A DNA stretch of 64,000 nt from Virgibacillus halotolerans (GCF_016908515.1 NZ_JAFBEA010000012.1:62001-126000), one strand, 5' to 3'. Positions 8,108 to 16,026 are shown, numbered from the stretch's first letter. Made by a program: numbers and translations. Notes: generated from the sequence alone by a model not told the origin.

Positions 8108-8974
8108 ATGGAAAAATCTAACGGAAAACAAACCCCACCAGCACAGCATCAGGATAATCAGCCAGGCATTGAATCCAAAATGCGCCCTGAACCAGAATAT
8201 ATTCGTAAAAATTATCAAGGAAGTAATCAGTTAAAAGATAAAGTTGCTATAATTACTGGTGGTGACAGTGGCATTGGACGGGCTGTCAGCATTCATTTTG
8301 CAAAAGAAGGTGCGGATGTTGCTATTATTTACTTGAACGAACATGACGATGCAAAAGAAACAAAGCGTCTTGTCGAGCAAGCGGGTCAAAAGTGTTTATT
8401 GATCAATGGAGATATTGGCAGTCAATCCTTCTGTGAAGCCGCCGTAACAAAAGCATTGGATACATTTAATAAGATCGATATTCTAATTAATAACGCTGCA
8501 GAGCAGCACCCACAAACAAGCTTTTTAGATATTACGAGTGAACAGCTTGAACAAACTTTCCGCACCAACGTATTCGGTATGTTCTATATGACAAAAGCCG
8601 TATTGCCAAACTTAAAAGCTGGCAGTTCAATTATTAATACCTCATCCATCACCGCATATCAGGGGAGCAAAGATCTGATCGATTATTCAGCAACAAAAGG
8701 AGCCATTACTTCGTTTACCAGATCAATGGCCAGCCAATTAGTTGACAAGGGAATTCGTGTAAATGGTGTTGCTCCCGGGCCAATTTGGACACCTTTAATT
8801 CCATCCACGTTTACAAAGGAAAAAGTAGATTCTTTTGGCGGTGACTCCCCGATGAAGAGACCAGGGCAACCAAAAGAACTTGCTCCCGCATATGTATACT
8901 TAGCAAGTGAAAATGCTACCTATGTATCCGGACAGATGATGCATGTGAACGGCGGAACGATTGTTAATGGGTAA
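8108..8974 (+). CDS. SDR oxidoreductase, YdaD/YhdF-type general stress protein
   Basis: NAD(P)-dependent short-chain dehydrogenase (288 aa). It has a polar N-terminal extension of about 45 residues typical of the YdaD/YhdF/YhxC group, then the cofactor loop GGDSGIGRA, the NNAAEQ segment, catalytic Ser in SSITAY and YSATK (Tyr, Lys). The B. subtilis relatives belong to the sigma-B general stress regulon; the physiological substrate is unknown. GAGGAGG precedes the ATG. It is monocistronic, about 360 nt before the ABC-F gene. Confidence 0.9.
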   Translation: MEKSNGKQTPPAQHQDNQPGIESKMRPEPEYIRKNYQGSNQLKDKVAIITGGDSGIGRAVSIHFAKEGADVAIIYLNEHDDAKETKRLVEQAGQKCLLINGDIGSQSFCEAAVTKALDTFNKIDILINNAAEQHPQTSFLDITSEQLEQTFRTNVFGMFYMTKAVLPNLKAGSSIINTSSITAYQGSKDLIDYSATKGAITSFTRSMASQLVDKGIRVNGVAPGPIWTPLIPSTFTKEKVDSFGGDSPMKRPGQPKELAPAYVYLASENATYVSGQMMHVNGGTIVNG

Positions 8975-9075
8975 AGTCCCTTTTTTAACAAAACAGAGAA
9001 AATAGGTTGAATAATCTTCTGTAAAGTGGTAATTTTAATAGATAGGAATAATTTGAACTGTAGAAATGAGGGTGA

Positions 9076-9117
9076 ATGATGTTTTTATCTGTTGTGCTTC
9101 AACTCGTATTTGCTTAA
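9076..9117 (+). CDS. Putative 13-codon leader peptide of the ABC-F gene
   Basis: A short ORF, MMFLSVVLQLVFA, with a GAGGG ribosome site 5 nt before its second ATG. It lies in the untranslated leader of the ABC-F gene, about 100 nt before a terminator hairpin. Several ABC-F and antibiotic resistance genes of Firmicutes use such upstream ORFs so that a drug-stalled ribosome prevents termination; that role here is inferred from layout only. Confidence 0.5.
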   Translation: MMFLSVVLQLVFA

Positions 9118-9218
9118 GGACGGGATACGTGTGTCCATTTTTATTAAGTCAAATGCAAGTTACAAGCGGCGGATAAACACCTGAACCTTTTAGTTGAAGA
9201 CAATCAAAAGTCTTATTT
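9118..9218 (+). promoter_or_regulatory. Leader segment with candidate antiterminator pairings
   Basis: Between the leader ORF and the terminator are a small hairpin starting at the stop codon (GGAC..GTCC), a 5-bp hairpin AAGAC/GTCTT near 9198-9215, and CCTG near 9180 that could pair with CAGG in the left arm of the terminator. The last pairing would compete with the terminator stem. Confidence 0.35.
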
Positions 9219-9248
9219 TGGGCAGGGCATATCGCTCTGTCCTTTTTT
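9219..9248 (+). terminator. Terminator or attenuator upstream of the ABC-F gene
   Basis: GGGCAGGG pairs with CTCTGTCC (8 bp with two G-T pairs), loop of about 7 nt, then six T. It lies 90 nt before the ABC-F start codon and about 240 nt after the SDR stop. This fits either a late SDR terminator or an attenuator. Confidence 0.65.
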
Positions 9249-9337
9249 GATGTCTTTGATTATCTTAAAAGTCAGCAGCATCCTTCCTTTGTGCTTGCAC
9301 CCGACGTAAACGATACAAACAAAGGAGAGAAAAAATA

Positions 9338-10882
9338 ATGAGTATTTTAGATGTTCAAGGGCTCACACATAGCTTTGGAGATAAATTTATTTTTCGCGAT
9401 GTCACATTTCGCATGTTAAAGGGGGAGCATATTGGGCTTGTTGGTCCCAATGGAGCGGGAAAATCAACCTTATTGGGTCTATTAACCGGTCAGTTAATTT
9501 CTGATTCGGGAGACGTCACTTGGCACCCCAATATTAAAACCGGCAATCTAGAACAGCATATTGATCTAACGGCTGGAGAAAGTTTGCATACTTTTTTACA
9601 GGGGGCCTATCGTCACCTATTTGATGCTGAAAAAGAAATGATCCATTTGACCGAAAAAATGGCAGACCCGGAAAATGAAGAACTGGATGCAACTTTAAAG
9701 CGGTACAGTGACTTACAAATGGAATTGGAACAAAATGATTTTTATAGCATCGATGCAAAAATCGAAGAAGTGGCTGCAGGATTAGGTCTGACAGTACTCG
9801 GAATGGATACAGATGTCTCCAGTTTGAGCGGCGGTCAAAGAACAAAGCTCCTATTAGCGAAATTATTATTACAGCAACCAGATGTGTTATTACTTGATGA
9901 GCCAACAAACTATTTGGATACCGCGCATATTGACTGGCTAACACAGTATTTAAAAGCATATCCACATGCCTTTATGCTTATTTCCCATGATACAGCTTTT
10001 ATGAATGCGATTGTCGATATTATTTACCACCTAGAACATAAACAACTGACTCGATATGTAGGCAACTACGAGCAATTCGAAGCAGCCTATGAATTACGAA
10101 AACAACAAATCCATCAACAATTTCAACGTCAACAAGAGGAAATTGAAAAATTAGAAACCTATGTGCAAAAAAATAAAGCACGTGCTTCCACAGCGAAACA
10201 GGCAAAAAGCCGTGAAAAAAAGCTGCAAAAAATCGAACGGATTGAAAAGCCAAACGATAATCCAAAACCCAACTTTTCTTTTGCAGTCTTCAAACAACCT
10301 GTGAGTGTATTATTAAAAGCGGCGGATTTACAGGTAGGATATGATAAACCCTTGTTTTCCACGGTCAACTTAGAACTGAAGCGTGGAGAAAAAGCAGCGA
10401 TTGTCGGGCATAACGGCATTGGTAAAACAACGACACTAAAAACACTGCTTGGCGAATTGCCTGCCCTTTCTGGTTCTGTTTCCATTGGTGATCGTGTTCT
10501 TCCTGAGTATTTTGAACAAGAAATACATTCTGGTGCGGCGCACACTGCACTAGAAGAGGTTTGGTCAGCCTTTCCTGATCTAACACAAAAAGAAGTACGC
10601 CAAAATCTTGCCCGGTGTGGCTTGAAAAGTGAACATATTTTCCAGCCACTAAAATCATTAAGTGGTGGAGAACAAACAAAAGTACGTTTGTGCCGCCTCA
10701 TGCTAGCTAAAAGTAACTGGCTTATACTGGATGAGCCAACGAACCACCTGGATGTAGATACGAAAGAAGCGTTAAAGGAAGCGCTACGCACCTATGATGG
10801 GACAGTTTTAATTGTATCTCATGATCCGGATTTTTACGAAGATTGGGTAACAAAAGTTTGGGACGTGGAAAAATGGCGGTAA
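9338..10882 (+). CDS. ABC-F family ATPase, YfmM-like
   Basis: Soluble ribosome-associated ATPase (514 aa) with two ABC cassettes and no membrane domain. The first has Walker A GPNGAGKST near residue 37, signature LSGGQ near 164 and Walker B LLLDEPTN near 185. The charged P-site interaction linker lies at about 240-310, and the second cassette has Walker A GHNGIGKT near 358, LSGGE near 447 and LILDEPTNHLD near 467. It most resembles B. subtilis YfmM; ABC-F proteins rescue stalled ribosomes or displace antibiotics. AAAGGAGAG precedes the ATG. A leader ORF and terminator upstream suggest drug- or translation-responsive control. Confidence 0.9.
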   Translation: MSILDVQGLTHSFGDKFIFRDVTFRMLKGEHIGLVGPNGAGKSTLLGLLTGQLISDSGDVTWHPNIKTGNLEQHIDLTAGESLHTFLQGAYRHLFDAEKEMIHLTEKMADPENEELDATLKRYSDLQMELEQNDFYSIDAKIEEVAAGLGLTVLGMDTDVSSLSGGQRTKLLLAKLLLQQPDVLLLDEPTNYLDTAHIDWLTQYLKAYPHAFMLISHDTAFMNAIVDIIYHLEHKQLTRYVGNYEQFEAAYELRKQQIHQQFQRQQEEIEKLETYVQKNKARASTAKQAKSREKKLQKIERIEKPNDNPKPNFSFAVFKQPVSVLLKAADLQVGYDKPLFSTVNLELKRGEKAAIVGHNGIGKTTTLKTLLGELPALSGSVSIGDRVLPEYFEQEIHSGAAHTALEEVWSAFPDLTQKEVRQNLARCGLKSEHIFQPLKSLSGGEQTKVRLCRLMLAKSNWLILDEPTNHLDVDTKEALKEALRTYDGTVLIVSHDPDFYEDWVTKVWDVEKWR

Positions 10883-10905
10883 ACGATTTATTTGCGCTAT
10901 CCATG

Positions 10906-10920
10906 TGTTATAATTGGCAT
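10906..10920 (+). promoter_or_regulatory. Extended -10 promoter of the holin-like toxin RNA
   Basis: TGTTATAAT is a perfect extended -10 (TGN-TATAAT). No good -35 is seen 17 nt upstream. The predicted transcript starts near 10921, giving a 5' leader of about 80 nt before the toxin ATG. Confidence 0.6.
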
Positions 10921-10949
10921 ACAATAGACTGGCTTCGCATGAGGGGTTA

Positions 10950-10993
10950 GGCACACCTTTTCACCTTCTGGGATACTTCCCAAGAAGGGGGTG
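10950..10993 (+). promoter_or_regulatory. Hairpin masking the toxin ribosome site
   Basis: GGGA/TCCC and CACCTTCT with AGAAGG..GTG form an interrupted hairpin that includes the GAAGGGGGTG ribosome site. Sequestered ribosome sites are usual in type I toxin mRNAs. Confidence 0.5.
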
Positions 10994-10999
10994 TTGCCA

Positions 11000-11107
11000 A
11001 TGGATATGGGAACTGCATTAACGCTGATGATTTCCTTCGGTATGTTAATTGCTTTCATCATGTCCGACAGTAACATTAGAAAAATTAGCTTATCGCCAAG
11101 CCCTTAA
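11000..11107 (+). CDS. Putative holin-like type I toxin (TxpA/BsrG-like), 35 aa
   Basis: A 35-residue peptide with one hydrophobic segment, starting MDMGTALTLMISFGMLIAF then MSDSN. This is the pattern of the Hol_Tox/BsrG group of Bacillus type I toxins (hydrophobic helix with L-MISFG-LI, then SD). GAAGGGGGTG lies 6 nt before the ATG. The last eleven or so codons and the stop are formed by a two-hairpin repeat that starts at 11076, so the native C-terminus has probably been replaced. The 5' leader element TGAGGGGTTA (near 10940) is complementary to TAACCCCTCA (near 11171), a possible 5'-3' pairing. No antisense RNA promoter could be placed. Confidence 0.65.
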   Translation: MDMGTALTLMISFGMLIAFIMSDSNIRKISLSPSP

Positions 11108-11167
11108 TGGCGAAAGCCTTAGTTGCACTTATGCAGTAAGAAAGTAGTTATACTTTCTTAACTGCAA
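11076..11167 (-). repeat. Two-hairpin dispersed repeat, copy 3, inserted at the toxin 3' end
   Basis: A full-length copy: TTAGAAAAATTAGC, a GC hairpin with imperfect arms, the TTGCACTTATGC core, then AAGAAAGT/ACTTTCTT flanked by GCAGT/ACTGC. It begins within the toxin ORF. Confidence 0.8.
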
Positions 11168-11170
11168 AAA

Positions 11171-11210
11171 TAACCCCTCATACGCTTTAGGAGGCACGTG
11201 AGGGATTTTA
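11171..11210. terminator. Bidirectional terminator, toxin RNA / beta-lactamase-fold gene
   Basis: CCCTCA and TGAGGG arms enclose a loop of about 18 nt. ATTTTATT follows on the plus strand and GTTATTTTT on the minus strand. Confidence 0.6.
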
Positions 11211-11224
11211 TTACTGCACGCTTA

Positions 11225-12340
11225 CTATAACCTTTCATAAATTTCCTCACGAAACATTTTATCGCTTAAAAGCTGCAATTCAAATCCATTCAGGCTATTC
11301 ATTAGCTTTTGGGTTTCGTACCATTCCAACTTATTAAAGAAAATCGCCATCTCAAACTTATTTCCATTCTTATCTTCCGCAAACAAAGCGTCTGTTAATA
11401 TGTATTGCGTGGAGCCACCTTTTTTTCCAGCGCGTTTAAGCCACGTTTGATTTACTGGATTCTCCATTAACGCGCCAAGCAGGTATTCCATTTCTTCACT
11501 TACACTTTCCGGAAACAGTTTATTATTCACTTTCTGCATAATGGTTGCATATTCGAATGTCGTAGATTTGATAAAAATTTCGGAATAAAGTTGATCATAA
11601 TCCATGTGCCACCAATCAGACACATTGACTTTTTCTTTGTATGCTTTATCCGTCATTAATTTATCATGAATGATAGTTGAAAAGGATAACAATTCATCAT
11701 CATTCATTTTTCTTATTTCTTCAACAATGTGTTTTTTTACCGCTTTCATCGTCAGATCTGGATATTCCCGCTGTTTTATCTCATAAGGAATGAAGACCAC
11801 GGACACAAAGTAATATAATGTGGAATGGTTCTTTACACCAATTCCCTTCATTCTATCTTCAATCGATTGTAGACTGAGTTTCTCCATTAAAAACTCAGTG
11901 TTCGCGTTGGAGCTAAATGTTATCATTCCTTTTGCTACTTCTTTCAGTGACACCTGGTCATTTTCAATGAAGCCTTTTTCTTCAGCATGCTTTAACCAGG
12001 CCTTATGAGCTCCGCCATCGAGCCCAGCAAGATAATATTTCTCAAGATCTTTGAGACTGATAGGCGTCTCTCCATCTACCTTGCCTTCCGCAGCCTGATA
12101 GGCATACTCCATTGCCACCATAATCTTCACTGTACTTGCAAGAGACATCATGTCAGATGAACGTATATCCATTTTCAACACGCCATTTTCTTGAAAAACC
12201 ATCGAGGATTTAATCCCTTCTTTTCGCAACATCTTCCGAATATAATTCGTGCTACTTGTGTTCAACCACTTTATAAAAACAATAAATAAAATAAAGCTTA
12301 ATAATATAATTGCTCCAATGATATAAACATATTTTAACAA
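11225..12340 (-). CDS. Membrane-anchored serine hydrolase, class A beta-lactamase fold
   Basis: A 371-residue protein with one N-terminal transmembrane segment (residues 4-24) and an extracytoplasmic domain of the class A beta-lactamase/PBP fold. The three active-site motifs are visible: STVK (nucleophile Ser and Lys, near residue 70), SSNAN in the SDN position near residue 144, and KKGGST as the KTG box near residue 310. No clear Omega-loop Glu could be assigned, so it may be a peptidoglycan or other amide hydrolase rather than a resistance enzyme. A 76-85 aa membrane protein is encoded just upstream on the same strand. Confidence 0.78.
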   Translation of the reverse strand: MLKYVYIIGAIILLSFILFIVFIKWLNTSSTNYIRKMLRKEGIKSSMVFQENGVLKMDIRSSDMMSLASTVKIMVAMEYAYQAAEGKVDGETPISLKDLEKYYLAGLDGGAHKAWLKHAEEKGFIENDQVSLKEVAKGMITFSSNANTEFLMEKLSLQSIEDRMKGIGVKNHSTLYYFVSVVFIPYEIKQREYPDLTMKAVKKHIVEEIRKMNDDELLSFSTIIHDKLMTDKAYKEKVNVSDWWHMDYDQLYSEIFIKSTTFEYATIMQKVNNKLFPESVSEEMEYLLGALMENPVNQTWLKRAGKKGGSTQYILTDALFAEDKNGNKFEMAIFFNKLEWYETQKLMNSLNGFELQLLSDKMFREEIYERL

Positions 12341-12390
12341 CTGATTCTCTCCTTCAAGTGCTTACATATATGTATTCATTCATTGATATT

Positions 12391-12648
12391 TCAGCTTTCA
12401 GACATTGGCATATATCTTGTGAAGTAAGCGCCTAATATCAATAAAATAACAGTAATCGTCCAACTCACTAACCCCATAAAATGAAACCAATAAGCCAATA
12501 TATTTGTTATAGCAATAAGAAAAAAGGTAATAGAGGTTAAAGCACTTTTTATTCCTGTTATACCCATCCTTTTTCTTTTACGTATGACAACAGTTGCAGA
12601 AAAAACGAATACGATTAGCAATATGATTGTTAATAAAATCTGTACCAG
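12391..12648 (-). CDS. Small membrane protein, likely non-ATG start
   Basis: The reading frame gives two or three hydrophobic helices with a basic loop RKRKR between the first and second. A strong AAGGAGGT lies upstream, but the nearest in-frame ATG, GTG or TTG is the TTG at 12621, 35 nt past it. A CTG at 12648 is 8 nt from the site and would give 85 residues with a complete first helix. I therefore place the start at CTG, with the TTG (76 aa) as the alternative. No family is recognised. It precedes the beta-lactamase-fold gene by 50 nt on the same strand. Confidence 0.5.
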   Translation of the reverse strand: MVQILLTIILLIVFVFSATVVIRKRKRMGITGIKSALTSITFFLIAITNILAYWFHFMGLVSWTITVILLILGAYFTRYMPMSES

Positions 12649-12729
12649 TTTTATTACCTCCTTAGAAATTGTATTTTCGGTTGGCTATTTTCTCAAAGAT
12701 TTGGACAGCACCGAAAATCTTAGTTATTT

Positions 12730-12812
12730 TTGTTAGATAAGAAAGTTTAAATCTTTCTTATCCTGCATAAGTGCAACTATGACTTCTGCTAGGCAAAATC
12801 CTAGTTTTCTAA
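12730..12812 (+). repeat. Two-hairpin dispersed repeat, copy 4
   Basis: GATAAGAAAG pairs perfectly with CTTTCTTATC; then CTGCATAAGTGCAACTA is kept, and the second hairpin is degenerate before TTTTCTAA. Confidence 0.75.
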
Positions 12813-12814
12813 AC

Positions 12815-13190
12815 ACAAAATCTATAAACAACGACGTAATAGATTGCGCCTTGACTTCGCTTCGGAAATACACTACGCTTTCCGCGAGCTCGCGCTGAGC
12901 CTCCTCGCAAAGAACGCTGCGGGGTCTCATCGTCTTCGCTTTCCCGCAGGAGTCTACGTGTATTTCCTTCGCTAACATGGTGTTGACAACAATACAATAT
13001 TAGCATGCTTTCAACTATTGTGATGGGTGTTTGGAGCGGAGGATCGCTGACTCCCGCGGGAACAGCACGAGTCTGAAGACCCCGCAGAGTGGGTGATGAA
13101 GGCCTACTAAAACCGTCCTTTGCGGACAACACCTAGCTGTTACGTCGCAGTTTCTATCAAATGCGAGAATTTAAAAGCAACAAAACTTAC
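12815..13190. repeat. GC-rich dispersed repeat, copy A
   Basis: Two modules. The first (about 12850-12980) is a long palindrome-like stretch with TTTCCGCGAGCTCGCGCTGAG, TGCGGGGTCTCATCG and TTTCCCGCAGGAGTC. The second (about 13030-13125) contains GACTCCCGCGGGAAC, CCCCGCAGAG and CTAAAACCGTCCTTTGCGG. It ends with GTCGCAGTTTCTATCAAATG and AATTTAAAAGCAAC, which is the inverse of the left end of copy B. ORFs in it are not supported. Confidence 0.8.
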
Positions 13191-13237
13191 AAAAAGAGAC
13201 TTTCGGTTAAACTTTTCCTTCTACACTGAACTAAATG

Positions 13238-14107
13238 TCAATATATTTTCGCTGCATCAGCTGGTAGATTTCTAACATGCTGTAAAAAACCGCTCACTGC
13301 CTGTTCTTCTTGATATGGGTACTGAAAGTTAAACGTATTTGCAACAAATACCGCTGTTTCACGAAAAAGTTCGCACATCGTAAATAAAGCGTTCCAGACA
13401 CCATCATAACTGCCATCTGCATAAGTTAGCAAGAGCTTGTCCCACGATGCTTTTGGTAAAAATGCATCTAAGTATTTTCCTGATTTACCAATACTAACGG
13501 AAAAGTTTGTATCAATCCCAACTTGCCACTCCAACATTTGATTTAACATGTTTCTAACCATATTTAAATGTGCTTGTGCATAAAGCATTTCTTTTCTCCA
13601 TAATCCCTTTGCCACATACGTCGAAACCCACCAAAATTCATTACAGCAATCCGCAAAAAAAGCTGCAGAAGGTCGCTTCATCCAGTATGCTTCATCAGTC
13701 GGTGCCGGAATGCTAGGTAACTTATTATCCTTATCCAGCAAAATAATTGTCAGCTTATCTTCCCTACAATATAGATCCTTTTCTTCTATTGGTGCGAGAA
13801 TCAGGTCTATTCGATTACCATCATTAAACAACATCAGATAGGAGAACCTGCCACCCAATTCAGGTGGAAATAAGGCCATATTTTCTGGTGTCTGCATGAT
13901 CATTCGTTCCCCAAATACATCGATCCAACCCGGATCATTAATAAACGATTGCATATCCGAAACAAGATAGACAATGTCATAATCCTGGAACAGATCCTTC
14001 GTTGCATTTGGATTCGTTCGGGAGCCATTCATCCCCACAGCCCGAACTCGCATATCTTCCTTCGCCACATGTAAAATCATATCCATCATTTCTTTTTCTG
14101 AACGCAT
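13238..14107 (-). CDS. aadK: Aminoglycoside 6-adenylyltransferase (AadK family)
   Basis: A 289-residue nucleotidyltransferase closely resembling B. subtilis AadK, which adenylylates streptomycin at the 6 position. The starting MRSEKEMMD is the AadK start. The nucleotidyltransferase motif is GSRTN followed by DYDIVY (near residues 28-45), with FPPELGGRFSY and the CCNEFWWVSTYVAKGL region of the C-terminal domain. The ATG at 14107 has AGGTGGG upstream; an upstream in-frame start at 14155 does not. Whether it gives resistance or is a cryptic housekeeping copy is unknown. Confidence 0.88.
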   Translation of the reverse strand: MRSEKEMMDMILHVAKEDMRVRAVGMNGSRTNPNATKDLFQDYDIVYLVSDMQSFINDPGWIDVFGERMIMQTPENMALFPPELGGRFSYLMLFNDGNRIDLILAPIEEKDLYCREDKLTIILLDKDNKLPSIPAPTDEAYWMKRPSAAFFADCCNEFWWVSTYVAKGLWRKEMLYAQAHLNMVRNMLNQMLEWQVGIDTNFSVSIGKSGKYLDAFLPKASWDKLLLTYADGSYDGVWNALFTMCELFRETAVFVANTFNFQYPYQEEQAVSGFLQHVRNLPADAAKIY

Positions 14108-14298
14108 ATTTTTATCCCACCTGTAAGACTTTCTGCCTTCTATTGTACGCGTCAAGCCTAGTAATTTGCGATTTCATACAACGCCTAGCGATCTTTAATC
14201 TCTTCTAGCAAAGAAATGACTATGACGCTTTCATTCTGTTCAATCACTGCTTACAATAAATAATTCGACACATTTTTCAAAAACCCTTTTAAAAACAA

Positions 14299-14331
14299 AA
14301 AAAGCACCGCAACATGCAGCACTTTTTCCAC
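14299..14331 (-). terminator. Terminator of the amylase-like gene
   Basis: On the minus strand an 8-bp stem (AGTGCTGC with GCGGTGCT, G-T pairs) is followed by seven T. Confidence 0.7.
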
Positions 14332-14339
14332 GTAGCTAT

Positions 14340-15857
14340 TTACTTCTTCTGTTCGGCGTCAGCCTCAGCATTTCTTTTCTTTTGTTTCCGGCTTAAAAAG
14401 ACAATCATCGCAATGAACAACGCAAAAACACCGAGAATAAATCCGATAAAGCCCCAATTCAGCCCACTATCTTCTTCTACCGTAAAGACTTCTGCTGTTT
14501 CACGCGGAAGCCCGATTTTATATTCGCCATTCTCTGTTTCACGAACGATATTATCCCCAAGGAATCCGTGTAATTGCATACCTGAGTCCATTCCCGTCAC
14601 CGTTACGGATTCCGATTCGCTGCCATTGTTGATGGCAATATACATCGTTTCATCTTTATATGTTCGTTTGTACACGCTCATCGCCTTGCTAGAATCAACG
14701 ATTTCAAAATCACCATAGCTAAGTACAGGGAATTCTGTTCTTAGGGAAGCAATTCGATCATGAAATTCCTTAATATCTGTATTCCCACTATTAAATTGTA
14801 CGAGCATCTGTGCTTCTTCCGCATTTTCACCATACATTGGTATTTCAGATCCTTGGAAAATCCCAGGCGTACCCGGCATCGTATACATATAGGTTAATGC
14901 CAGTTTCCATGTCGTTACATCATTACGTCCCTGCTCCGCAAATTGCTGGGAGAAACGTTTCGTATACTGATTATCTACATATAATAAATCAGCATCCCCC
15001 CCGTTGTTTTTCTCTGTTTCCAATAAATCTATAACTGGGGTATCAACTTTAGAAAAAACATCTGTCATTGATTCATAAAGTGCTACATTATCGATTGCCT
15101 GAATCTCTGTTTTCTCTAATATCTGTTCCCTATTTTCATCAGTCACTAAAATATCGCCAAGTAAATAAAAATCCGGGTCTCTTTCTTTAATATCTTTAGT
15201 AAAATTGGCAAGAAAGTCCAAGGAAGACTGGTCAACAGCCTGCAACTTGAATCCATCTATATCTGTTTCGTCCATCCAGAAATTTGCAGCATCATGTAAA
15301 AACGCGGCAACTTCCAGATTATCCTGATCAAGCTTCACTACATTATCTAACCATTCCGGATCTGTTTCTGTCTGTTCCTTGACCCAGTCCTGTTTGTCCG
15401 GATCATCAACGATCGGGTGACTTTTCGCTACATAATTCGTTACAAATTCAAGTACAACCTTGATTCCTCTTTTATGCGCTCCATCAATGAGTGCTTCAAG
15501 ATCCTCTATCGAACCAAACTGTTCATCCATCCGGGTGAAATTCTCTATCCAATTACCATGGTACCCGCCAGGTGCATTTTCCATAATTGGTGATAAAGAA
15601 ATCGTCGTGATACCTAATTCATCCAGCTGATCCAGCTTTGCAATAATACCTTGAATATCTCCACCATGGAAGCTTCGAGGATCATCTAGATCAACTTGGT
15701 CATCCGTCTGGAAATTACCATTGTTAAAACGGTCCACCAATATATTATAAATAACTTCTTCATTTAGTTGTCTATCCTCTAATCCTGCAGCCTCGGTATA
15801 ACTTACATTTGTAAAAATAAATAGAGCTGTTAAAAGCATTATTGCTGTTCTTTTCAT
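14340..15857 (-). CDS. Membrane-anchored GH13 amylase homologue lacking catalytic residues
   Basis: A 505-residue exported protein: signal peptide (1-23), a GH13 (beta/alpha)8 domain (about 35-350), a beta-sandwich C-domain (about 360-460) and a C-terminal transmembrane helix (468-490) with a basic tail. Fold markers such as GGYHGNWIENF (about 97-107) are clear. All four GH13 active-site regions are altered: region I has NY for NH (141-142), region II has GFKLQAVDQ with Gln206 at the nucleophile Asp, region III has Asp235 for the acid Glu, and region IV has NQY for NHD (296-298). The frame is intact, so it is probably a sugar-binding or structural pseudoenzyme on the outer face of the membrane rather than a decaying gene. 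Confidence 0.82.
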   Translation of the reverse strand: MKRTAIMLLTALFIFTNVSYTEAAGLEDRQLNEEVIYNILVDRFNNGNFQTDDQVDLDDPRSFHGGDIQGIIAKLDQLDELGITTISLSPIMENAPGGYHGNWIENFTRMDEQFGSIEDLEALIDGAHKRGIKVVLEFVTNYVAKSHPIVDDPDKQDWVKEQTETDPEWLDNVVKLDQDNLEVAAFLHDAANFWMDETDIDGFKLQAVDQSSLDFLANFTKDIKERDPDFYLLGDILVTDENREQILEKTEIQAIDNVALYESMTDVFSKVDTPVIDLLETEKNNGGDADLLYVDNQYTKRFSQQFAEQGRNDVTTWKLALTYMYTMPGTPGIFQGSEIPMYGENAEEAQMLVQFNSGNTDIKEFHDRIASLRTEFPVLSYGDFEIVDSSKAMSVYKRTYKDETMYIAINNGSESESVTVTGMDSGMQLHGFLGDNIVRETENGEYKIGLPRETAEVFTVEEDSGLNWGFIGFILGVFALFIAMIVFLSRKQKKRNAEADAEQKK

Positions 15858-15976
15858 AACAATCCGTCCTCCAAATAGATGTACTTCCCTATCCTATTAT
15901 TAACTTTCCAAATCAATAGTCAAGAAATATTGATATATTGTTGAAAAGACTACATATTTTGTTTTTTTAAACAGAC

Positions 15977-16012
15977 TAAAAAAAGACTATCCAAAAGTCT
16001 GGATAGTCTTCT
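15977..16012 (-). terminator. Terminator of yisL
   Basis: AGACTATCC and GGATAGTCT arms with a 7- to 8-nt loop, followed by seven T on the minus strand. Confidence 0.88.
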
Positions 16013-16026
16013 ATGATAAGAACTAT

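Noticed and set aside
9118-9248. T-box or metabolite riboswitch before the ABC-F gene
   Set aside because: No T-box sequence, specifier loop or known aptamer pattern was seen; a leader ORF with a terminator fits better.
10159-10791. 210-aa ORF antisense to the ABC-F gene
   Set aside because: A shadow of a well-supported gene, low-complexity Ser/Phe-rich, with no ribosome site.
12733-13132. ORFs of 81 and 107 aa on the minus strand
   Set aside because: They lie inside GC-rich repeat copy A; similar frames arise in every copy of the repeat and have no ribosome sites or recognisable family.
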